Shown: one piece after another, positions 1 to 5,779 of the stretch | Numbering within the stretch: the stretch's first letter is position 1 | How the letters are laid out: each line of letters opens with the position of its first letter | Origin: an uncultured Prevotella sp. | Lineage (GTDB): Bacteria > Bacteroidota > Bacteroidia > Bacteroidales > Bacteroidaceae | Direction: 5' to 3' | DNA: 6,462 nucleotides | Assembly (NCBI GenBank): GCA_934219025.1 | Contig: CAKQDG010000113.1 | Location: 1-6,462, forward strand | Made by a program: the position numbers and the translations under genes | The notes under the pieces: model-generated | Databases searched by the model: none | What the model was told of the DNA's origin: nothing | Seen by the model: the letters and a program-made list of their open reading frames with translations, nothing else

Positions 1-238
1 CCAAGCTCTTGTCGAGCGAGCCCTGCAGGGCGGCATAGTCCTTCTTAGCCTGTGCGAGCTGCTCCTCCAAACTGGTCACGCGAGCCTTGCTTGCAGCGAG
101 CTGCTCCTTTGAGTCCTGATATTTATTTGTCAGTTCACGGTTTTCGTTCTGGCAGTTCTGCAAGTCTTTCTTGCTTGCGCAGCTGCCCATCACGAGGCAT
201 CCGGCAGCAACTGCCATAATCAAAACTTTCTTGTTCAT
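1..238 (-). CDS. Coiled-coil lipoprotein, N-terminal part (probable OmpA/Pal-like envelope protein)
   Basis: The first 79 codons of a gene that runs off the left edge. The protein begins MNKKVLIMAVAAGCLVMGSC, a lipoprotein signal peptide: lysines at 3-4, a hydrophobic core, and the lipobox-like MGSC with the lipidated cysteine at residue 20. The residues after it (ASKKDL) are not acidic, so it lacks the S-D/E-rich surface-export signal known in Bacteroidota and is more likely held on the periplasmic face. From about residue 25 the sequence is polar and heptad-like (QNENREL, KEQLAASKARV, LEEQLAQAKKDY), a predicted coiled coil. A lipoprotein signal plus a short coiled coil before a peptidoglycan-binding OmpA domain is a common arrangement in this phylum, which is why OmpA-like is the best guess. 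That domain lies outside the window, so this is inference. Other coiled-coil envelope lipoproteins are possible. The start at 238 is supported by the signal peptide and by an AAGGAA site just upstream. Confidence 0.8.
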   Translation of the reverse strand, partial: MNKKVLIMAVAAGCLVMGSCASKKDLQNCQNENRELTNKYQDSKEQLAASKARVTSLEEQLAQAKKDYAALQGSLDKSL

Positions 239-245
239 AGTTGTA

Positions 246-252
246 TTCCTTT
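246..252 (-). promoter_or_regulatory. Shine-Dalgarno-like site of the lipoprotein gene
   Basis: Read on the minus strand this is AAAGGAA, ending 7 nt before the ATG at 238. Strong Shine-Dalgarno sites are uncommon in Bacteroidota, and none of the other three confident genes here has one. It supports the chosen start and fits a well-translated abundant envelope protein. Confidence 0.5.
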
Positions 253-311
253 CTTTTTGTTAATATTCTTTTTCCTATACCTTATATTATATATATGGCA
301 TATTTCGTCCA

Positions 312-345
312 CGAAGTTATTAAATAAGACGCTCAAAAGTGCAAA
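312..345 (-). promoter_or_regulatory. Candidate Bacteroidota promoter for the lipoprotein gene
   Basis: On the minus strand a TTTG (342-345, the -33 element) is followed after 22 nt by TAACTTCG (312-319). That matches the -7 consensus TAnnTTTG at five of six fixed positions. Transcription would start near 305 and give a leader of roughly 65 nt, very AT-rich. The spacer is slightly longer than the 20 nt seen at the two strong promoters in this window, so the call is moderate. Confidence 0.5.
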
Positions 346-409
346 TAGTAAACTTGGGTTAAAACATTTTAACCTGAAAAGCTACAAGTTATTGTATATT
401 AACGAAAAA

Positions 410-529
410 ATGAACATAACGACACGTGTTCGAGCTGCAATGGAAGCGGAAAATGCTTCTGTCATGGTAGTGGCAGACAAAGGTAAGGAATTGAAAACGC
501 AGACGCGTTCGTTTATGCCAGTTCTTTAA
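410..529 (+). CDS. Possible small protein, 39 residues, unknown function
   Basis: A short reading frame starting MNITTRVRAAMEAENASVMV and ending SFMPVL. It is not recognised and no function is proposed. In favour: the ATG follows an A-rich leader (aacgaaaaaa) of the type Bacteroidota use for initiation; the composition is soluble and protein-like, with an Ala/Glu-rich segment that could be helical; no other gene covers this stretch; and a strong hairpin terminator begins 15 nt after the stop. Against: it is short, its only upstream promoter candidate is a -7-like TAAACTTG at 349-356 with no good TTTG at the right distance, and the terminator is already explained by the opposing gene. The frame is open back to 257, but that extension looks like translated AT-rich intergenic sequence. 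It could also be a gene remnant or part of a non-coding RNA. Confidence 0.35.
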   Translation: MNITTRVRAAMEAENASVMVVADKGKELKTQTRSFMPVL

Positions 530-544
530 TATATACGCTATACA

Positions 545-583
545 AAACAAGCCCCCACTCAGAATAACAGTGGGGGCTTGTTT
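545..583. terminator. Bidirectional intrinsic terminator
   Basis: A perfect 15-bp inverted repeat, AAACAAGCCCCCACT (545-559) and AGTGGGGGCTTGTTT (569-583), with a 9-nt loop. The stem has a GC-rich core flanked by A/T pairs, so each transcript leaves the hairpin through a short T run (GTTTTG on the minus strand, GTTTA on the plus strand). It lies 18 nt past the stop of the large adhesin-like gene and 15 nt past the stop of the possible small ORF. Its clearest role is ending the leftward operon. Confidence 0.9.
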
Positions 584-601
584 ATGGCTGTATGTTTCGT
601 T

Positions 602-3600
602 TTATTTCATCATCTTTACAGACTTGCCCGAAGCTGTATCTTTTATTATGTACAGACCTTTAGCTTTGCAATTCTTCATTGCATCGTTGATACTGCAGAA
701 CGAGCCGAGACATTGTCCGTCGCTGCTGAACACATCCACTTTGCCGGTGATGTCACCACTGTTGAAGCTAGTTATGCCGCTGGTGATACTGCTCAGCTTC
801 ACGCCGTATACATGATAGGTGAGCAATGTTTCATCCGGCGTGCAGTTCGTGGCACCTTTCAGTCCGATTGCGAAGTAGTAAGTGCCAGCCTTCCTCGTTG
901 TGTAAGAGCCCTTTGCCGTCTGTCGTGTTCCGTCGGCAACGTTTCCGCATGCGATGTTGGCATCAATGGCATTCTGGTTGTCGGCTGTCAATACGTGGAG
1001 ATATGTTTTCATCTCCTCTTTAGCCTCGGCAGATAGGTCGGAGGCATTGGCAGCAGCCATACTGTAGTCCAATGTCGCCTCAATCTTTTCGCCCTCTTCG
1101 AGCGAGAAGGCAGGCGAAACAAGCAGTCCAGGCAGTTCTATCTGAGGATTTCCGAGGTTGAAAATCTTCTGCGTAGCAACGATAGAAGATCCATCCTCGT
1201 CGTCAGTCCATTGAGCAAACTGGTCAGACAGGTCGTATCGGTGCCATGTAGAGAAGTCGGCAGTGTATTCATCAAGCTTTGCTGCATCGGTGGCAGGCGT
1301 GGTCAATGAGATATTGTCGAGATAGAGCACACCGTAGGGTGTCGTGGAGTTGCACCTTACACCGATATAATATTTGCCGTCTTCAGCCACGGTTACAGTC
1401 TTGCTCACCTTGCGGTATCGCTTGTCGGCAGCAATAACGTCGGCGTCGCTGGTATAAATATTTTGCGTCATGGCTTTTGCATCAGGCGATTTGCCCAGGA
1501 AGAGGGCAAAGTTCTGTGCATACAGGTTGCTTGTCGTTCCATGCAGGTAAGTGCGATAGAAGAAAGACAGGTCGTAAGTGCCGGCCGGAATATCAATGCA
1601 ACCAGAGAAAGCCCAGTCGCCGCTATTGTCGGCAGCCTTCTTGTGGTGGCTGATTGCGCCCTTGCCGTTGTATGCCGAACTTGACGAAGAGTAGACGCCA
1701 GTCTGCCATGTGCCTCCGAAAGACCATTGCTCCTGTTGCTCTTCGGTGTCGAAGTCGGCAAGATAAGGAATGGTGGCATTGGCAAAACTCTTTACAGTCG
1801 TCAGGGTCCATGAGTTGTTGTATTCGTCAATGTCGTCGCCATCGGATATTTTCACACTGAACGTGTAGGTATCGGGCGAACTGATGTCAATGTCGTCGAA
1901 GGCGTAGTCCACTGTGTCTCCCGGAAGTATAATGCCAGGGAATATTTCCATCGACGACGACTCATTGCCGCTACCGAGAGCCTTGGTCAGCGTCAAACCG
2001 AAGTTTTTCTTTTCCGTTGTGCCATGGTTGGCAATTCTTGCAATGATCTTGTCGGTAGAGTTGTTGAAACCCGATTTAGCCGACTGGCTTACGCTTACAA
2101 GGGCGAGGTCGCTGTTTTGGTCAAAGCGCACGTCGTCGAGCACAACGTCGTGTCCCATACCCGTGTTCAGGAATTCTATCTGATAGTCGCCGGCTGCAGG
2201 AATGTCGGCAAGCAGGTAACCTTGGCGGTAAATGCCCACGTTGCTGTCGGCCACAGTGTCGGTGCGCGACACGCAGAAGTCTGCCGTTTCGTCCGAAGCA
2301 CCCTTCACAGAAGCCGTGATGAATGTAAGGTCGGTGGCATTTGTGGATTTCATCCTTGTTGTGTAATAGTAAGACAGGCGCACCTTGCCCGGTTCTGCCA
2401 CATGGATAGCCGGTGAGCGCAACACCGCATTGTGCTCGGTGTTTGCAACGCTCGACATATATGCAGCGTTCTCGCCATCCTTTGCCCAGTTCACGTTGCC
2501 CACAAGAGCCGTGCCGATGTTCCAGTTCAGGGAGTTGTTGCCAAGAGCCTCCTCCTCCCAACGCTTTGCGTCGTCAGTATTTTCAAAGCTGTCGGCAAAA
2601 GGCATCTCCGGTTTGTCGTAAGCATAAACCGCCAGCGTAGTGGTGTCGTTGTATATATATGTGTCGTTTTCAAAAGCAGTATACACCTTCACCTCGTGAT
2701 TGCCGGCAGAGAAAGCCACACCGCGCAGCGACTCGTCTTCTGTGGTGTTCTGTCCAACCTCAAAGTCGATTGTCTCGCCCGATGGTATGGAGGCGATGAT
2801 GTCAGAAACAACGGTTTCTCCGTCCACATCCACTTTTACCGGAATATTTTTCAGTTCATCCTCTGAGTAATTCTTTACCTTGGCATATATGCGGTTCAAT
2901 TTTCCAGCAACTACAGCCTTGGGCATGGTCACTCCAGTTACGGCAACATCACCCTGTGCCACCTTTTCGAAAGCTATGGAGTTTACCAAAAGCGGACCTA
3001 CATAATCGTCGCCCACCTTGAAATCAAACTTGTATACTCCGTCTTTCACCACATCAAGGGTAATGGTTTGAGTTGCGGCGTCGGTAGATGCCGGCAGAGT
3101 GAAATCTTTGTTTATTATCTCTTTTATACCAGGACCGGAACTTACATACGACACGGTGAACGGGGCATCAGTTCCTGTGGTATAGTTGATTGCCATGTTT
3201 ATCTTGCCCTTCTTCAGTTTGAACCATTTTCCGGTGAGCAAGCTCTCCTTGGCACATTTCTTATATCCCCACACATTCTTAGTGTAAGACGCGTCGGGCA
3301 CCTGCCACCATCCTGTGTTCGTGCCGTATCTCAAGTTTCCCGTGTGGTAAGAATACGACCAACCGTCGCTGAGGTTGTCGGAATTCATTTCATAAGGCAA
3401 TTCGAATTTCTTGTCGATGGTAACCTTGGACGTCAGAGTGTCGTTCTCGTGAACGAGATCGTTGTCGGCCGTTGCCCACACCTTGATTATGTTGTTGCCC
3501 TCCAGCAACGTGGCTGGAGTATGGAAGTTGTAGGTCACGGTATCTGCCGTTAGAGAAGCCACATCAACAGTCTCGGTCACGGGCTCGGAATCGTTTACTT

Positions 3601-4348
3601 TATAAGATGCCGTGATGGAAGTTGGAGCAAGTCCGCTGTTTGTAAAACTGAACGACACATATTGTTGCGTGTCGGGTCCAGCCTCCGGCGAGAGCAGTTC
3701 GGTGGCAACAAAGTCTGATGATGCACCTTGTCCCACTCTCACGTCGTCGATCCATGTTCTGTTTAGAGTGAACGACGAGCCTACCGTAGCTTCGCCATAG
3801 TCGCGGAATGCGATATAAATAGTCTTTCCGGCGAATTTGTCGAGGTTGAACACCTTTTTGCGCCAGTCAGTTTCGCCATAAGGAGCAAATTCCATGAGAG
3901 TTTCGGTAAAGTCTTCGGCAGCGGTGCCTGTGGTGGAAACGAGCACTGCGAACTTAATCCTCTGCTCTTCGGACACGGCAGCCAAATCGTTGTATACAGG
4001 CGCGTATGCCATCATGAACGACAGATAGTCGCCCGGCGATACTGTGACGGCCGGCGATATAAGCCACGAGTCGGGGATATATCCTGCCGAATTCTTCTTG
4101 CCCGACGACACCATCATGGCGTTCTCGCCGCCCTGACTGTAGCCGGCGCGGAGGTTGAGCGGGTTGCTGGAATATTTCACCTGTTCCCACTTGAACTTGT
4201 TGTTCGACGCATCGCTGCTTGTGCGCGTGGTCCATCCCGACGGAGGGACATCGCTTCCTTCAAAGCCCTCGTTGAGGGAGTAGCTCTGTGCATGCGTCGC
4301 GCTTGTCGCGAACATCAGCGACAAGGCCGAAATGATTAGTTTTTTCAT
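602..4348 (-). CDS. Secreted multidomain choice-of-anchor J / cleaved-adhesin-like protein with C-terminal sorting-like tail
   Basis: A 1248-residue protein. Residues 1-20 are a Sec signal peptide (MKKLIISALSLMFATSATHA, cleavage before Q21). The ATG at 4348 is preferred; a TTG two codons upstream adds nothing. Jelly-roll modules of the cleaved-adhesin/choice-of-anchor J type recur at about 24-206, 582-742 and 861-1016, with more divergent ones at about 314-463 and 1026-1186. Visible family marks are an N-terminal FEG/SFE/DFD segment, L-x-SPA (96-100, 643-647, 1076-1080) and a final (D/L)D(V/N) strand (201-203, 738-740, 1011-1014). Between them are Ig/CARDB-like modules at about 210-310, 467-575 and 747-850, each ending with a polar N-D or Y-N-N segment. 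The last ~50 residues (VDVFSSDGQ, KGLYIIK, GKSVKMMK) resemble a shortened type IX secretion sorting domain. Such modules typically bind carbohydrate or protein; no catalytic motif was seen. It follows the LRR gene by 25 nt with no clear promoter between and ends at the 545-583 terminator. The exact ligand is unknown. Confidence 0.88.
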   Translation of the reverse strand: MKKLIISALSLMFATSATHAQSYSLNEGFEGSDVPPSGWTTRTSSDASNNKFKWEQVKYSSNPLNLRAGYSQGGENAMMVSSGKKNSAGYIPDSWLISPAVTVSPGDYLSFMMAYAPVYNDLAAVSEEQRIKFAVLVSTTGTAAEDFTETLMEFAPYGETDWRKKVFNLDKFAGKTIYIAFRDYGEATVGSSFTLNRTWIDDVRVGQGASSDFVATELLSPEAGPDTQQYVSFSFTNSGLAPTSITASYKVNDSEPVTETVDVASLTADTVTYNFHTPATLLEGNNIIKVWATADNDLVHENDTLTSKVTIDKKFELPYEMNSDNLSDGWSYSYHTGNLRYGTNTGWWQVPDASYTKNVWGYKKCAKESLLTGKWFKLKKGKINMAINYTTGTDAPFTVSYVSSGPGIKEIINKDFTLPASTDAATQTITLDVVKDGVYKFDFKVGDDYVGPLLVNSIAFEKVAQGDVAVTGVTMPKAVVAGKLNRIYAKVKNYSEDELKNIPVKVDVDGETVVSDIIASIPSGETIDFEVGQNTTEDESLRGVAFSAGNHEVKVYTAFENDTYIYNDTTTLAVYAYDKPEMPFADSFENTDDAKRWEEEALGNNSLNWNIGTALVGNVNWAKDGENAAYMSSVANTEHNAVLRSPAIHVAEPGKVRLSYYYTTRMKSTNATDLTFITASVKGASDETADFCVSRTDTVADSNVGIYRQGYLLADIPAAGDYQIEFLNTGMGHDVVLDDVRFDQNSDLALVSVSQSAKSGFNNSTDKIIARIANHGTTEKKNFGLTLTKALGSGNESSSMEIFPGIILPGDTVDYAFDDIDISSPDTYTFSVKISDGDDIDEYNNSWTLTTVKSFANATIPYLADFDTEEQQEQWSFGGTWQTGVYSSSSSAYNGKGAISHHKKAADNSGDWAFSGCIDIPAGTYDLSFFYRTYLHGTTSNLYAQNFALFLGKSPDAKAMTQNIYTSDADVIAADKRYRKVSKTVTVAEDGKYYIGVRCNSTTPYGVLYLDNISLTTPATDAAKLDEYTADFSTWHRYDLSDQFAQWTDDEDGSSIVATQKIFNLGNPQIELPGLLVSPAFSLEEGEKIEATLDYSMAAANASDLSAEAKEEMKTYLHVLTADNQNAIDANIACGNVADGTRQTAKGSYTTRKAGTYYFAIGLKGATNCTPDETLLTYHVYGVKLSSITSGITSFNSGDITGKVDVFSSDGQCLGSFCSINDAMKNCKAKGLYIIKDTASGKSVKMMK

Positions 4349-4373
4349 AAGCAAAATATGTTTGTGCGTTTAT

Positions 4374-5558
4374 TTATTTCATGTTCACGAATTTCTTTCC
4401 GCCGGCAATCACTATTCCGCGAGTGTGGCGGTTTTGGGCCGTGCCGTCGATAGAGTAGGGTCGAAGCCCGCCGTTTGCCGTTTCAGCCTTTGCGGATGAG
4501 ATGGCAGACAGTTCCCCGTCTTGTATAGCCACGATATTGAATCTGTTCCATCCCGGTTGTGCTCTGTAGGCTTCCACAAGACTCTTCACTACATGAAGCG
4601 TTGCCCCCTGGCATGCTGCATCCAGAAAGCTGTCGCCGCCGCTCACAATGCCGTCTGCCAACAGATACACATCCTTTAGTTCTGGCGATGCCGTGTTGTT
4701 CTTGTAGCGGGCAAAGCAGTCGCTGCCAATCGTGGCAACACCTTTCCCTATAACGATTCTGCCAAGTGCCATGTCGTTGTAGAAACATTTGTCGGGGATG
4801 CTCGTTATGCCGTCGGGGATGGTGATATCCTGTAGCGACGGACAACTGGCAAATGCTGAGGCTTCGATGCTCTGCAGGCCTTCCGGCAGGGCAACAGTCT
4901 TCAATACGGTGTTGCCCTGAAAGGCACATTCGCCTATCGACGTGAGTTTGTCGTGCAGTGTGATGTTTGTGAGCTTTGTGGTGAGCGCCAGAACATAAGG
5001 TTCAAGCGTCGTAACTTTCTCCGGCAAAACGAAATTCTCTATTGCCGTGCCCATAAAGGCAGCCTTTCCGATTGACTCTACAGACGACGGCAGACTGATG
5101 TCGCTGAGCGAAGAACATGTGGCAAAGGCATATTCGCCGATGCTTGTTATGCTTTCGGGCAGAGATATGCTTTTCAGCGATGTGCATCCCCAGCACATGC
5201 CGTTTGGCACGGCAGTGAGATTGCTGGGCAGTTCAATTCTTGTGAGCGATGTGCATTGCGAGAAAGTGTAACCCTCGTTGAAATTGCTCACGGTGGCAGG
5301 AATTTTTACAGATGACAAGTCTGTGCATTTAAAGAAGGCCTGATAATCTATACCACGCACAGTGTATGTTACTCCGTCGTGTTCCACTCTTGCCGGGATT
5401 ACCACGTCGCCAAAGTACTTGCATCCGTTGTTTGCCACAGAAACCGACAACTCCTGGTCGGGTATGTAGTTGTAGCTGATGCCGTCTTCCTCAAATTCAA
5501 CCGAGTAGGCATTGATGCTGAAGAGCAGCACCAATAATGAAAGCATAGTTTTTCTCAT
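4374..5558 (-). CDS. Secreted BspA-like leucine-rich repeat (LRR_5) protein
   Basis: A 394-residue protein. Residues 1-19 (MRKTMLSLLVLLFSINAYS) are a signal peptide. An N-terminal beta-rich region (20-80, with DGISYNYI and DGVTYTVRGI) is the usual entry to BspA-type repeats. Nine repeats of 22-24 residues follow (81-287), then a capping segment (about 293-346, LHVVKSLVEAYRAQPGW) typical of these proteins. The tail 365-394 (LRPYSIDG, RGIVIAGGKKFVNMK) resembles a degenerate type IX sorting domain. Family members are surface or secreted proteins, some of which bind host matrix proteins or other bacteria; the ligand here cannot be read from sequence. The frame is open upstream to 5624, but that start would precede the predicted transcription start and lacks a signal peptide at its N-terminus, so 5558 is chosen. 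It is the first gene of the leftward operon. Confidence 0.9.
   Translation of the reverse strand: MRKTMLSLLVLLFSINAYSVEFEEDGISYNYIPDQELSVSVANNGCKYFGDVVIPARVEHDGVTYTVRGIDYQAFFKCTDLSSVKIPATVSNFNEGYTFSQCTSLTRIELPSNLTAVPNGMCWGCTSLKSISLPESITSIGEYAFATCSSLSDISLPSSVESIGKAAFMGTAIENFVLPEKVTTLEPYVLALTTKLTNITLHDKLTSIGECAFQGNTVLKTVALPEGLQSIEASAFASCPSLQDITIPDGITSIPDKCFYNDMALGRIVIGKGVATIGSDCFARYKNNTASPELKDVYLLADGIVSGGDSFLDAACQGATLHVVKSLVEAYRAQPGWNRFNIVAIQDGELSAISSAKAETANGGLRPYSIDGTAQNRHTRGIVIAGGKKFVNMK
4698..5318 (-). repeat. Nine tandem LRR_5 repeat units within the BspA-like gene
   Basis: Residues 81-287 divide cleanly into nine units starting at residues 81, 105, 128, 151, 173, 196, 219, 242 and 265. 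The consensus is roughly L-x-x-I-x-L-P-x-x-(I/V/L)-x-(S/T)-I-G-x-x-A-F-x-x-C-x-S. Units 3, 4, 6 and 7 fit best. Unit 5 (IENFVLPEKVTTLEPYVLAL) has lost the I-G and A-F-x-x-C positions, and unit 2 has PNGMCWGC in place of IGxxAFxxC. The repeats are diverged at DNA level, so recent expansion is not suggested. Confidence 0.85.
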
Positions 5559-5612
5559 TTTGCTTGTTTTTTGTATCCTGTATATATTTACATTTTTATA
5601 GCTACGGCGTCG

Positions 5613-5644
5613 CAAAAGTAGCAAATGTTTAACGATGCGACAAA
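5613..5644 (-). promoter_or_regulatory. Consensus Bacteroidota promoter of the LRR / adhesin operon
   Basis: On the minus strand TTTG (5641-5644) is followed after exactly 20 nt by TACTTTTG (5613-5620), matching TTTG-N-TAnnTTTG at every fixed position. Transcription would begin near 5606, giving a leader of about 48 nt that ends in the A-rich aaaaaacaagcaaa before the ATG. This placement rules out starts upstream of about 5606 for the LRR gene. Confidence 0.85.
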
Positions 5645-5728
5645 CTTATAAGACAGAAATGGGGATAATACCGCGTTTTAGTATCACTTTATGGACAAAT
5701 AGCGTATATTTATTTGCTTAATTAACGA
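5629..5728. promoter_or_regulatory. Paired TTAACGA 7-mers, possible shared operator
   Basis: TTAACGA occurs at 5629-5635 and 5722-5728. Each copy lies inside the spacer of one of the two divergent promoters and begins 5 nt downstream of that promoter's -33 TTTG; relative to transcription the two copies point in opposite directions. Equal placement is compatible with one regulator acting on both promoters, but a 7-mer in AT-rich DNA can recur by chance (another copy is at 399-405). The 68 bp between the two -33 boxes contain no convincing larger palindrome. Confidence 0.2.
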
Positions 5729-5744
5729 GTAGTGTGTAATTTTG
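5713..5744 (+). promoter_or_regulatory. Consensus Bacteroidota promoter of the GH85-like gene
   Basis: TTTG (5713-5716), a 20-nt spacer, then TAATTTTG (5737-5744) match the -33/-7 consensus at all fixed positions. Transcription would start near 5751, with a leader of about 29 nt before the ATG at 5780. The spacer contains TTAATTAA (5718-5725), an 8-bp palindrome of uncertain meaning. Confidence 0.85.
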
Positions 5745-5779
5745 CATTGACCATAGAATAAAAACGAAATAAGTTGATT

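Noticed and set aside
257..409. N-terminal extension of the possible small ORF, giving 90 residues
   Set aside because: The added part is the translation of AT-rich promoter and leader DNA of the opposing lipoprotein gene (runs of Leu, Ile, Phe, Tyr, Lys), with no signal peptide or domain pattern.
578..1036. A 152-codon plus-strand reading frame, with several others up to 161 codons opposite 602-4348
   Set aside because: They are antisense to a continuous, domain-rich 1248-codon gene with a signal peptide. Their translations are Cys/Arg-rich and domain-free, as expected of shadow frames.
2121..2561. A 146-codon minus-strand frame inside the adhesin-like gene
   Set aside because: Its translation is low-complexity and rich in Gly, Arg, Cys and His, and it overlaps the true frame on the same strand; it is an out-of-frame shadow.
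4349..4354. TTG start two codons before the ATG of the large gene
   Set aside because: The ATG at 4348 opens directly onto a standard MKKLI signal peptide; TTG starts are uncommon and no feature favours this one.
5559..5624. Upstream extension of the LRR protein to a start at 5624
   Set aside because: It would begin upstream of the predicted transcription start and overlap the -7 element, and it adds a basic stretch before the evident signal peptide.
5669..5687. ATAC/GTAT inverted repeat around the centre of the divergent gap
   Set aside because: Only four paired bases around a 9-nt centre; too weak to call a regulator site.
5645..5725. Palindromes CTTATAAG (5645-5652) and TTAATTAA (5718-5725) as operators
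   Set aside because: Both are only 8 bp, AT-rich, and unlike each other; palindromes of this size are expected by chance in such DNA.
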